A stretch of DNA of 34,324 nt from Patescibacteria group bacterium (GTDB lineage Bacteria > Patescibacteriota > Minisyncoccia > Minisyncoccales > CG1-02-41-26). The notes under the pieces were generated by a model, which saw only the letters and a program-made list of their open reading frames with translations, had not been told where the DNA came from and made no database searches. Location of the stretch: assembly GCA_023474835.1 (NCBI GenBank), contig JAMCXQ010000028.1:1-34324 (forward strand), written 5' to 3'. Every line of letters starts with the position of its first letter. Position 1 is the first letter of the stretch. Shown in pieces: positions 8,858 to 16,238 of this stretch. Position numbers and translations under genes: made by a program.

Positions 8858-9046
8858 ATGAGCGCATGGTTAATTGTTTTAATTGTTGCCATTGTTGTTT
8901 TAATTATTGCTTTGATAGCTAAGGCCGCGGGCGGAAAAAAGGGCGGTGCAATAATGGCAACGGGCCAAAAGCCAATGCCAGAACCGGGCCCGTCTGCTTC
9001 AGCACCATCAGGCGGCGCAGAAGACCAGTCAGGCGACAATGTTTAA
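8858..9046 (+). CDS. Small single-pass membrane protein
   Basis: 62 residues that I do not recognise as a family. Residues 3-25 are a strong transmembrane helix (WLIVLIVAIVVLIIALIAKAA), followed by GGKKGG (positive-inside) and then a Pro/Gly/Ala/Ser-rich tail ending in acidic residues. The tail is low complexity and probably disordered. A strong promoter (8767-8795) and a terminator right after the gene (9058-9096) make it a self-contained transcription unit, which supports it being real despite its size. Confidence 0.65.
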   Translation: MSAWLIVLIVAIVVLIIALIAKAAGGKKGGAIMATGQKPMPEPGPSASAPSGGAEDQSGDNV

Positions 9047-9057
9047 TCAGAAGCTTG

Positions 9058-9096
9058 AAAACCAAGCATTCGCCCAAGGCGAATGCTTGGTTTTTT
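9058..9096 (+). terminator. Intrinsic terminator abutting the polyprenyl synthase start
   Basis: A perfect 17-bp stem (9058-9074 with 9078-9094, loop CAA) is followed by T's through 9096. It ends 7 bases before the ATG at 9104, so any transcript entering from upstream must pass it. Confidence 0.9.
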
Positions 9097-9103
9097 CTGA
9101 CCT

Positions 9104-10135
9104 ATGGAAGAACGAAAAATCAAACAAATCAATGCTTTTTTGTCCGAAATCCAGCAAAAAGTCGACCCGGTTATTGAGAGAATTTTGCTTTCAGGAGTGG
9201 CGAAGCCGTTTCAGCCGCTGGCAAAACACCAGATAGCCACGGGCGGGAAGCGTTTGCGGCCGGCTTTGGCCGTTGCCGCCTGCCGGCTGTTGGGCGGAAA
9301 AGAAAACGATGTTTTACAAGCCTCGGCCGGCTTAGAAATTCTGCATAACTACACTTTGATCATTGACGATATCATTGATAACGGGCTTTTCCGGCGCAAC
9401 AAACCAACTACCTGGGCGAAATATGGCAAATCAATCGCTGAGTGCGCTGCCGTTGATTACGCCGCGGCGATTTTTCAGGCCGCCAACTATGCTCCAAAAA
9501 ACAAAGCAGCCAGCGAACTTTTGGCTTTAACATTGAAAACCCTGGTAGAAGGCGAGATTCTGGACATTTTATTTGACCGCCAAGGCCATTGCGAAGAGCC
9601 GTATATTGTTAAAAACCGTTTCAAAAGCGTAAGCGACGAGAAATACCTGGAAATGGTGGCTAAAAAAACCGCGGCTTTAATCCAGGCCTCCTGTGAACTG
9701 GGCGGGCTTTGCAGCGGCGCTTCGGCCAAAGAAATAACGGCTTTGCGGGGATTCGGCTTGAACCTGGGCATTGCTTTTCAGCTGCAGGACGATATTTTGG
9801 ACATTTTCGCCGAAGAAAAAGAACTTGGCAAGAAAATCGGCAAAGACATAGAAGAAAAAAAGGGCGGCAATGTCGTTTTAATGCTGGCTTTCAGAGAATT
9901 TTCCCAAAAGAACCGAACCGCAGCCAACCATATTATGCGCCAGGAAAAGATTTCATCAGCCGATGTCAAAAAGGTTATAGGCTTAATTGGAAAAACCAAA
10001 GCAAAAGAAGAATCAATCCAACGGGCCCGCAAATACGTTAAAACCGCCAAAGGTTTCCTGCAATCTTTGCCAAAAAATAAATGGAACGAGCTTTTAAGCG
10101 ATGTCGCCGACTTTGTGGTGGAGCGGGTAAAATAA
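9104..10135 (+). CDS. Polyprenyl (trans-isoprenyl) diphosphate synthase
   Basis: 343-residue prenyl synthase that condenses isopentenyl diphosphate onto an allylic diphosphate. The substrate loop GGKRLRPALA is near residue 47; the first Asp-rich motif is in LIIDDIIDN (D-D-x-x-D) and the second in FQLQDDILDIF. The length and motif spacing fit the IspA/GGPPS/IspB superfamily; chain length cannot be read with confidence. The likely product is the lipid carrier or membrane isoprenoids. The start MEERKIKQINAF lies just beyond a terminator hairpin with no room for a normal leader. It is followed 15 bases later by the GreA-like gene. Confidence 0.92.
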   Translation: MEERKIKQINAFLSEIQQKVDPVIERILLSGVAKPFQPLAKHQIATGGKRLRPALAVAACRLLGGKENDVLQASAGLEILHNYTLIIDDIIDNGLFRRNKPTTWAKYGKSIAECAAVDYAAAIFQAANYAPKNKAASELLALTLKTLVEGEILDILFDRQGHCEEPYIVKNRFKSVSDEKYLEMVAKKTAALIQASCELGGLCSGASAKEITALRGFGLNLGIAFQLQDDILDIFAEEKELGKKIGKDIEEKKGGNVVLMLAFREFSQKNRTAANHIMRQEKISSADVKKVIGLIGKTKAKEESIQRARKYVKTAKGFLQSLPKNKWNELLSDVADFVVERVK

Positions 10136-10150
10136 ATCAAAATTGAAATT

Positions 10151-10633
10151 ATGGCTTTAGATAAAACAAAAATATTGCAATCAGCCGAAAGCAAAATGGA
10201 AGAAAAAATAAAAGCCTTAAGGGGCGCAATCGGCCAGGAAGAATTGGATAGAAAAGAGGCTCCCAGCGCTATGGAATCAAAATCAGACACAACCAAAAGC
10301 CAGAAAGAAGTTTTGATTAGGGGGTTGGAAGAGCAGTTGGAATCAATGCGGCTGGGCCTGAAAGCCTTAAAGAGTGTTGAAATTGCGGCCAAAAACCACA
10401 TTGAATTGGGGGCTTTGTTTGAGACCGAAATTGAGGAAACAAACGAGCGCGCTGTTTATTTCGTTTGCCCTTATAATTTAGGAGAAATGAATTTTAACGG
10501 AAAAGATATTTATTTTATTTCCAATACAGCGCCATTTTTCAAAGAATTAAAGGACAAGAGAGCAGGAGATTCAGTTTCAATAGCATCAGCTTCAGGCAGG
10601 ATTTATCGATATAAAGTTTTGAGCGTTTGCTAA
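10151..10633 (+). CDS. GreA/GreB C-terminal-domain-like protein
   Basis: 160 residues. An N-terminal charged helical region (about 1-85, with a probable coiled coil around EVLIRGLEEQLESMRLGLKAL) is followed by a C-terminal segment resembling the FKBP-like domain of Gre factors and Rnk: IELGALFETEIEE...YFVCPYNLGEMNFNGKDIYFISNTAPFFKELKDKRAGDSVSIASASGRIYRYKVLSV. Gre factors enter the RNA polymerase secondary channel. The N-terminus is not a clear Gre coiled coil, so transcript cleavage is not assured. It shares a transcript with the prenyl synthase and ends at the terminator 10663-10681. Confidence 0.7.
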   Translation: MALDKTKILQSAESKMEEKIKALRGAIGQEELDRKEAPSAMESKSDTTKSQKEVLIRGLEEQLESMRLGLKALKSVEIAAKNHIELGALFETEIEETNERAVYFVCPYNLGEMNFNGKDIYFISNTAPFFKELKDKRAGDSVSIASASGRIYRYKVLSVC

Positions 10634-10662
10634 AAAAAACGGTTCTCTGCAAATTAGAGAGG

Positions 10663-10681
10663 GCCCGTTGCGGGCTTTTTT
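10663..10681 (+). terminator. Intrinsic terminator after the Gre-like gene
   Basis: Stem GCCCG (10663-10667), loop TTG, CGGGC (10671-10675), then six T's. A second small hairpin (TCTCT...AGAGA) lies just before it. Confidence 0.85.
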
Positions 10682-10723
10682 CTTGCCTAAAAACCAAAAA
10701 AGCGTAAAATAGAATAAATACTT

Positions 10724-11452
10724 ATGAACCTTGAGCACAGAAATGAGATAGTCACTGACGACATTTTGTCCTACAAAAAGACGGACAAGAGCAAAGGGAA
10801 AGCAGTTAAGATTTTGCGGTCAAAAAAAATAAGTGAAGGGTGTTTTGGAGATATTTTTCGCGTTAAGAGTGAAATTTCCGCTGAAAAATCGCAAAAGGTG
10901 AAAAAGAGAAGTTTTGTGGTTAAATCGTTTGACAGCCTCATGGATGCCAAAAATGCATTAGAAAAACTTATCTTATTGAGGGAGGCAGGGTTGAAAACTT
11001 ATCCGACCTACCGCTTAGATGATGACAAAAAAAGCATTTTAATGACTAATCTTTCCAAAAAAGGCCAGCGGGTCATCTCCACCAACACGGATAGCAAAGA
11101 TTCCCAGCTAATTTACAGACATCAAATTTCCGAAATAGAGAATTTTGACGATTTATTAAAAAAGATGTTAGAACACGCCGAAATGGCTTCAAAAAAGAAA
11201 ATTTTTCTTCCTAATGACAGTTATTTTTTTTCTTTATATAAAACCACTAACCCAAGCGCTAAAAAGATGGATTTTTTTATAGGGGACCCGGATTCGGTCA
11301 TTAGTAAAAAAGAATGGGATAGCGAAGAAGAAATACTGGATTTAAATAAATACTCGTTGTATTCGGCTTTGAGCACTATGATTAACACAGTTATTTTACC
11401 TCCCCATTGTTTAGATTATCTAGAAAAAGTGAGGTTATTTTTTAACCGATAA
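10724..11452 (+). CDS. Uncharacterised protein with a degenerate kinase-like layout
   Basis: 242 residues, no firm family. Several parts appear in protein-kinase order: a glycine-loop-like ISEGCFGDIFRVK (about 36-48), a Lys strand SFVVKSF (about 63-69), a helix-rich region with ALEKLILLREAG, a hinge-like strand KSILMTNL, a possible catalytic-loop counterpart FLPNDSYFFSLY and an acidic FFIGDPDSV in the DFG position. No standard HRD is seen. It could be a pseudokinase or an antibiotic-phosphotransferase-like fold; this is inference from motif order. TAAAAT/TAGAAT hexamers just upstream could give it its own promoter. Confidence 0.6.
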   Translation: MNLEHRNEIVTDDILSYKKTDKSKGKAVKILRSKKISEGCFGDIFRVKSEISAEKSQKVKKRSFVVKSFDSLMDAKNALEKLILLREAGLKTYPTYRLDDDKKSILMTNLSKKGQRVISTNTDSKDSQLIYRHQISEIENFDDLLKKMLEHAEMASKKKIFLPNDSYFFSLYKTTNPSAKKMDFFIGDPDSVISKKEWDSEEEILDLNKYSLYSALSTMINTVILPPHCLDYLEKVRLFFNR

Positions 11453-11464
11453 TAGATCAAGGAT

Positions 11465-13807
11465 ATGTCTCAAGAAATGGATAAAATTTATAATCCCAAA
11501 GAATCCGAGGAGAAAATTTACCAAATGTGGGAGGGGAAAGGGTATTTCACGCCTAAAATTGAGAAAGGTAAAAAGCCCTTCGGCAAAGATCAGGGCAAGC
11601 CGTTTACTGTTTTATTGCCTCCGCCCAACGCCAACGACCCCCTGCATATGGGGCACGCTTTGTTTGTGGTTGAGGATATTCTTTGCCGCTGGCACAGAAT
11701 GAAAAGCGAGCCTGTTTTGTTTTTGCCCGGCACCGACCACGCGGGCATTGAAACTCAGTATGTTTTTGAAAAACGGCTCAAAGAACAGGGGAAAAGCCGC
11801 TTTGATTTTGACCGCGACACTCTTTACCGGATGATAAACGATTTCGTGGAACAGAACCGCGGCGTGGCGAAAATCCAGATGAAAAAACTGGGTTTTGGCC
11901 TTGATTGGACGCGAGAGAGATACACCCTGGAACCGGCAATTTTGGAAACCGTTTTTGCAACTTTCCGCAAACTTCACGAAGACGGCTTAATTTACCGGAA
12001 CGACGGCATTGTCAATTACTGCACTTATTGCGGCACCGCTTTTTCCGAACTTGAGGTTGAACACATTGAAAAAGATGATTTTTTATATTTTCTTGATTAC
12101 GGCGCAATCAGTATTGCCACAACCCGGCCCGAAACGATTTTCGCGGACACGGCCGTGGCAGTCAACCCAAAGGACAAACGCTATAAAAATTTAATCGGCA
12201 AAACGGCTTTTATGCCGATTACAAACAAAGAACTGCTGATAATCGCCGATGATTTGGTTGACATGGAATTTGGCGCGGGCGCTTTGAAAATAACGCCCGC
12301 CCACGACTCGGCTGATTTTGAAATCGGCAAAAAACACGAATTGGAGCCCGTAAAAATTATTGATACAAACGGCAAAATGATAAATGTGCCCGAAAAATAT
12401 CTTGGCTTATACGCGAAGCAAGCCAGGCAAGCCGTGTTGGGTGATTTGAAAGCCGCGGGCAAGCTGACAAAAACAGAACCATTGCGCCATTCAGTGGGCA
12501 TTTGTTACAGATGCAAAAACATTATTGAGCCCCTGGCAATGCCCCAGTGGTTCATTAAAATCGCGCCTTTGGCCAAACCGGCGCTTGAGGCGGTTAAAAA
12601 AGAAAAAATAAAAATCATACCGAAAAGGTTTGAAAAGCTTTATTTGCAATGGATGGAAAACATCAGGGACTGGAACATTTCGCGGCAAATCGTTTGGGGG
12701 CCGCGCATACCGGCCTGGTACTGCCTGTCGTGCAATCCGGACATTGTTGTCAGTTTTGTCAGCGAAAAGGGCGAAAAGGTTTTTGGCAAATACCAGGACA
12801 TAAAAAAGCAGTATGATTTTGCGGAAATAAAAAAGGGGCTTCAGTCCTTAACAGCCCCAAAAGACGCTGTTTTTTTTCTTGATGAAACCCCCTGCGAAAA
12901 ATGCAAAAGCACTGACATTTTGCAGGAAACTGACACCTTTGACACCTGGTTTTCTTCGGGCCAGTGGCCATTCACCACGCTCCTTGCGTCGCGTGGCTCA
13001 AATTCAAAATTTAAAATGCAAAGTTCAAAATTAAGGAACAATTTAGATTATACAACAGAGGACTTTGAATATTTTTATCCGACTTCGGTTTTGGACACGA
13101 TGTGGGACATTTTGTTTTTTTGGGTGGCGCGGATGATTATGCTTTGCATTTACGTTACCGGCAAAATTCCGTTTGAAGTAGCACATATGCACTGCCGCGT
13201 TGTTGACAAAAAAGGCCAAAAAATGAGCAAGAGCCGCGGCAACGTTATCAACCCGATAGAAATGGTTGATAAATACGGAGCGGACGCTTTGCGTATGGCT
13301 TTGGTGTTTAGCTCTGCCCCGGGAAGCGATGTCTGTCTGGGGGAAGAAAACTTTTTGGCAATGAGGAAATTCACCAACAAGATATGGAATGCGGCCCGTT
13401 TTGTTCTGTCAGCGGCAGAACAAAACGGCAACCACAAACTACAAACTATAAACTATAAACTTGCGCCTCAAACCGAAGCGGATAAACAAATACTCAAGAC
13501 GTTGGATGAAACCGTAAAAGAGATTACCAAAGACTTGGAGAATTTTTATTTCCACGAAGCAGCGCAGAAGATTTATCATTTTTTCTGGCACACTTTTTGC
13601 GATATTTACATAGAACAAGCTAAAAAACAAATTGCGGAAGGAGATAGCCGGCAAAAAGAAAATACCTGCCAAATTTTGCTTTATGTCCTGCGCGAGTCAA
13701 TGAAATTATTGCACCCGTTTATGCCTTTTATCACCGAGCAAATCTACCAAATGCTGCCGAATAAAGACGCGGAAGCCCTAATAATTGCTCCCTGGCCAAG
13801 GGTTTGA
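11465..13807 (+). CDS. valS: Valine--tRNA ligase, short C-terminus
   Basis: Class I synthetase charging tRNA-Val. LPPPNANDPLHMGHALF (HIGH variant HMGH, residues 61-64) and PGTDHAGIETQ identify it as ValRS rather than IleRS or LeuRS. The editing-domain TTRPET motif (IATTRPETIFADTAVAVNP) and KMSKS (residues 586-590) are intact. At 780 residues it lacks the C-terminal coiled-coil arm found in enzymes of about 880-950 residues, ending right after the anticodon-binding domain (IIAPWPRV). Two low-complexity inserts lie at 12999-13036 and 13432-13461. It begins 12 bases after the kinase-like gene. Confidence 0.96.
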   Translation: MSQEMDKIYNPKESEEKIYQMWEGKGYFTPKIEKGKKPFGKDQGKPFTVLLPPPNANDPLHMGHALFVVEDILCRWHRMKSEPVLFLPGTDHAGIETQYVFEKRLKEQGKSRFDFDRDTLYRMINDFVEQNRGVAKIQMKKLGFGLDWTRERYTLEPAILETVFATFRKLHEDGLIYRNDGIVNYCTYCGTAFSELEVEHIEKDDFLYFLDYGAISIATTRPETIFADTAVAVNPKDKRYKNLIGKTAFMPITNKELLIIADDLVDMEFGAGALKITPAHDSADFEIGKKHELEPVKIIDTNGKMINVPEKYLGLYAKQARQAVLGDLKAAGKLTKTEPLRHSVGICYRCKNIIEPLAMPQWFIKIAPLAKPALEAVKKEKIKIIPKRFEKLYLQWMENIRDWNISRQIVWGPRIPAWYCLSCNPDIVVSFVSEKGEKVFGKYQDIKKQYDFAEIKKGLQSLTAPKDAVFFLDETPCEKCKSTDILQETDTFDTWFSSGQWPFTTLLASRGSNSKFKMQSSKLRNNLDYTTEDFEYFYPTSVLDTMWDILFFWVARMIMLCIYVTGKIPFEVAHMHCRVVDKKGQKMSKSRGNVINPIEMVDKYGADALRMALVFSSAPGSDVCLGEENFLAMRKFTNKIWNAARFVLSAAEQNGNHKLQTINYKLAPQTEADKQILKTLDETVKEITKDLENFYFHEAAQKIYHFFWHTFCDIYIEQAKKQIAEGDSRQKENTCQILLYVLRESMKLLHPFMPFITEQIYQMLPNKDAEALIIAPWPRV
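12999..13036 (+). repeat. In-frame A/T repeat insertion in valS
   Basis: Imperfect CAAAATT/CAAAGTT repeats encode about SNSKFKMQSSKLRN between TLLASRG and the conserved EYFYPTSVLDT. Thirteen bases match the murC repeat at 8108-8120. Confidence 0.65.
13432..13461 (+). repeat. In-frame ACAAACT/ATAAACT repeat in valS
   Basis: Four imperfect 7-base units (ACAAACT ACAAACT ATAAACT ATAAACT) encode HKLQTINYKL. The reverse complement shares TAGTTTGTAGTT with the intergenic repeat at 30782-30812. Confidence 0.65.
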
Positions 13808-13817
13808 TTCATGATTC

Positions 13818-14339
13818 ATGAACCAATTTTTTAAAAAAGTTAAAAACAAAGTATTCATAATCACATTGTTTACAATAATAATGGGAGTGGCTTTTATTGT
13901 AGCAAATGTTTTAATTTTCGTTTTTTTATTTATTGGTAAAGAATACCAAACGGCAATAGAACTGATAAAATTTTTATGTTGGCCCGGTCTAATTTTTGTT
14001 ATTTTCGTGGTGGTTATTAATAGTGCTTATTTGAGAGAACTTTTTTCGTACCTTTTTCTTTCTATGGAGGAATTTAATTTTTTCTCTATCAAGGGAAAAA
14101 TAGAAAATGTCCGCGAGGTTATAGAAAGGAAAATTGAAGAAGGTATCCAAAAATTAGAAAAAAATAAACAAATAGAAACTTTAAAAAGAGGGGTTATCGA
14201 ACTTATAGAACAAAAGGGGGAATCCGCTCAAGAATCGGATAGGTTAAAAAAAATAGTGGATTCACAAGAAAAAGTTATAAACAAGCAAGAAGAATTAATA
14301 AAATTATTAAATGAAATTGTTAAAAATGGGAACAGGTAA
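13818..14339 (+). CDS. Membrane protein with two TM helices and a cytoplasmic coiled coil
   Basis: 173 residues, no family recognised. Transmembrane helices lie at about 13-40 (FIITLFTIIMGVAFIVANVL onwards) and 49-67 (CWPGLIFVIFVVVINSA). From about residue 90 to the end the protein is a long, charged helix with heptad-like spacing (VIERKIEEGIQKLEKNKQIE onwards), so a coiled coil is likely. It overlaps the restriction endonuclease gene by 29 bases, or 14 if that gene begins at its second ATG, and is more A/T-rich than the synthetase before it. It therefore looks like part of the restriction-modification island, not the valS operon. Its role there is unknown. Confidence 0.7.
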   Translation: MNQFFKKVKNKVFIITLFTIIMGVAFIVANVLIFVFLFIGKEYQTAIELIKFLCWPGLIFVIFVVVINSAYLRELFSYLFLSMEEFNFFSIKGKIENVREVIERKIEEGIQKLEKNKQIETLKRGVIELIEQKGESAQESDRLKKIVDSQEKVINKQEELIKLLNEIVKNGNR

Positions 14340-15042
14340 AAAAATAAATTCAATTATCAAGGCCTACGAGCACTTGACAAAAGGCATAGAAAAAACAGCT
14401 AAAACTGGCACTGACGGCAGGGCTTACGGCGGGATTATCCGGGCCGGCAAGGGCGAAATGGTTGAAAGTATAGCCGCAGAAATTGTGAAAATAGCCTGGG
14501 AAGAATTAAGGCAAAAGCCGGAACGATTGACAATAGACCGAAAGAAAATAAAACTGCCAATCAAAAAGAGCTATGTTGAGAAAATAAAAAGCCCGGGAAT
14601 AAGGCAATATATTTCAGAAAATATTAACAAGTATTATTTCCCGTTGGGTGTGGATTTGCATATTTCTATTGACGGGGAATTTGTGTTGGCAATGGAATGC
14701 AAGGCCTATGCTGAAAACGCAATGCTCAAAAGAATTTTAGTTGATTTTTCATTATTCCACGAAATTTATCCGAAAGCCGGCTTTATTTTGTTTCAGCTTG
14801 AGAGCCAGCTCGGCGGAGATTATTCAGGGTTAAAAAATATTACTTTCGGCAGTCCGTCAACGCACACTCTTTTGTCTTATTTTAATATTGACCTAAATAT
14901 TATCACCCTGTTGAAAGGTGAAAGAAAAGTGGACAAACCAATCCATAAAAAACAATACTATAAACCATTACAAAAAGAAGCTTTATTATTTGCAATAAAG
15001 CATATCAAAAGCATGCTACGCAAGCACGCAAAATCAAAATAA
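14311..15042 (+). CDS. Probable type II restriction endonuclease, PD-(D/E)XK fold
   Basis: 243 residues. The segment PLGVDLHISIDGEFVLAMECKAYAEN gives Asp115, Glu129 and Lys131, the D-x13-E-x-K arrangement of PD-(D/E)XK nucleases. An upstream glycine-rich stretch GTDGRAYGGIIRAGKGEMVES and a later FQLESQLGGDYSGL resemble type II enzymes that take their specificity from such loops. I cannot name the target site. It converges with the DNA methyltransferase, their 3' ends overlapping by 9 bases, the classic restriction-modification pairing. Start options are ATG 14311 or ATG 14326 (MGTGKKINS). Confidence 0.75.
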   Translation: MKLLKMGTGKKINSIIKAYEHLTKGIEKTAKTGTDGRAYGGIIRAGKGEMVESIAAEIVKIAWEELRQKPERLTIDRKKIKLPIKKSYVEKIKSPGIRQYISENINKYYFPLGVDLHISIDGEFVLAMECKAYAENAMLKRILVDFSLFHEIYPKAGFILFQLESQLGGDYSGLKNITFGSPSTHTLLSYFNIDLNIITLLKGERKVDKPIHKKQYYKPLQKEALLFAIKHIKSMLRKHAKSK

Positions 15043-16161
15043 AGTTTCTGACAGCCTGGTTTCGGCAGTTTTGCAATACTCGGGCGCTATATCAATGCCT
15101 AAATATCTGCGATTCAATTTTTTAGCGACAGAGGTGGTTGTTCCAACTCCGTTGAAAGGGTCAAGTACAAAGTCGTTTTTGTAACTGAAAAGCTTTAACA
15201 GACGGGTTACCAATTCCTCGGGAAACATTGCCGGATGTTCGTATTTTTTCATATTTCTTTCAGGAGCAATGGACCATTTGGCATAAACCCATTTTTTGAA
15301 CTCCTCGCCGGCTATGTCAATATTGACTGATTCGCCGGTTTTTTTATGGGTTTCTTTGCAAAAAACCTCGACAAATTCCCAAGAATATTTTAAGTAGGGC
15401 ATACTCGGGCTTTTCCAGCTGCCCCAAGCCGTATATTTGCAGTTATAATTATTTTTTTCCCAAATAATTTCCCCTTTCCATAAAAGACCTAAATTCAATA
15501 ACTGCTTGGATATTAAATGATGGGTTGGAATATAGTCAGAAAATAACGGCTGGATATTAACGCAAAACCTGCCACCCGGTTTCAAAACTCTTACGCATTC
15601 CCGCCATATTTCGTTTAATTGATAAAAATAATCAGCCCATTTTTTTGTATCGTTTTTATTGTCGTTTTTATAATCCAAACCGAAATTATATGGCGGGGAG
15701 GTAATTATGATATCAATGGAATTATCAGGCGCTTCACTCAAAACTTCTTTGCTGTCTCCACAAACAATCTTGTTCACAAATTTTTCAGGGTCTTGGGTAT
15801 CTGGTTTTATTGTCACAGAATAATTGAAATTTTTCGTGCCTCCGCGAAATCGTTCTTTTATCGTCCTGTTTTTTACCTTCCGTTCTTTTTCAATATTATC
15901 GTTATCATACTGATAAGATAAAGGGGGGTATACGGGAACGAAAGATAACGGCGCGTCTTGGATAATCGAAATGCCGCGCGCTTTATAGTTTTCTTTTGCC
16001 AAATAGCCCTTTTCGGCCAATGTTTTGATTTGCTGGTGCACGGTTGATTTGGCAGATAATCCAAAATGTTTTTTAATTTCTTCAACCGAAGGGGCGTAGC
16101 CGTTCTTTTCTATGAATTTTGTGATATAATTAAAATATAATTTTTGTTTTTTTGTGAGCAT
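15034..16161 (-). CDS. DNA methyltransferase (beta-class N4/N6) fused to a LexA-type DNA-binding domain
   Basis: 375 residues. Residues 1-67 match the LexA winged helix: LTKKQKLYFNYITKFIEKNG, then APSVEEIKKHFGLSAKSTVHQ, then the wing LAEKGYLAKENYKARGISI. LexA's Ala-Gly cleavage site and Ser/Lys peptidase are absent; a 60-residue charged linker follows. The methyltransferase has motif IV TSPPY at 154-158 and the SAM motif DPFNGVGTT at 334-342. Motif IV before motif I marks a beta-class amino methyltransferase, and SPPY favours N4-cytosine without excluding N6-adenine. It converges with the endonuclease gene. Its promoter carries a LexA-box-like direct repeat, suggesting autoregulation. HTH-bearing methyltransferases that repress themselves are known (SsoII type), but with a different head. 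Confidence 0.9.
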   Translation of the reverse strand: MLTKKQKLYFNYITKFIEKNGYAPSVEEIKKHFGLSAKSTVHQQIKTLAEKGYLAKENYKARGISIIQDAPLSFVPVYPPLSYQYDNDNIEKERKVKNRTIKERFRGGTKNFNYSVTIKPDTQDPEKFVNKIVCGDSKEVLSEAPDNSIDIIITSPPYNFGLDYKNDNKNDTKKWADYFYQLNEIWRECVRVLKPGGRFCVNIQPLFSDYIPTHHLISKQLLNLGLLWKGEIIWEKNNYNCKYTAWGSWKSPSMPYLKYSWEFVEVFCKETHKKTGESVNIDIAGEEFKKWVYAKWSIAPERNMKKYEHPAMFPEELVTRLLKLFSYKNDFVLDPFNGVGTTTSVAKKLNRRYLGIDIAPEYCKTAETRLSETLF

Positions 16162-16184
16162 ATCATCTGCTGGGTTATTACTTT

Positions 16185-16213
16185 ATTATACCGAACATTT
16201 TGCGAACATTCAA
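16185..16213 (-). promoter_or_regulatory. Promoter of the LexA-methyltransferase gene
   Basis: Read on the minus strand: TTGAAT (16213-16208), a spacer of exactly 17 bases, then a perfect TATAAT (16190-16185). Transcription should begin near 16178, about 17 bases before the ATG at 16161. Confidence 0.8.
16192..16210. promoter_or_regulatory. LexA-box-like operator, GAAC-N7-GAAC direct repeat
   Basis: Two exact CGAACATT copies (16192-16199, 16203-16210) spaced 11 bp apart, one helical turn. The core GAAC-N7-GAAC (16193-16207) is the direct-repeat form known for alphaproteobacterial LexA (GTTC-N7-GTTC on the other strand); CGAAC is also the half-site of Gram-positive LexA boxes. The core lies entirely in the -35/-10 spacer, so a bound protein should block RNA polymerase. 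Confidence 0.7.
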
Positions 16214-16238
16214 ACCCTAGATTGTGGATAACTTTTTT

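Noticed and set aside
9039-9236. 65-codon frame across the terminator into the prenyl synthase gene
   Set aside because: It crosses the hairpin and overlaps the conserved N-terminus of the synthase in another frame.
9778-10401. 207-codon minus-strand frame opposite the prenyl synthase and Gre-like genes
   Set aside because: Complement of well-supported genes; Ser/Leu/Phe-rich translation typical of antisense frames.
15034-16161. The methyltransferase as a misjoined true LexA gene
   Set aside because: A single continuous frame with a natural linker, and a matching operator in its own promoter, argue for a real fusion.
16223-16231. DnaA box as evidence for a replication origin
   Set aside because: Single box with no cluster, no A/T unwinding region and no dnaA or dnaN nearby.
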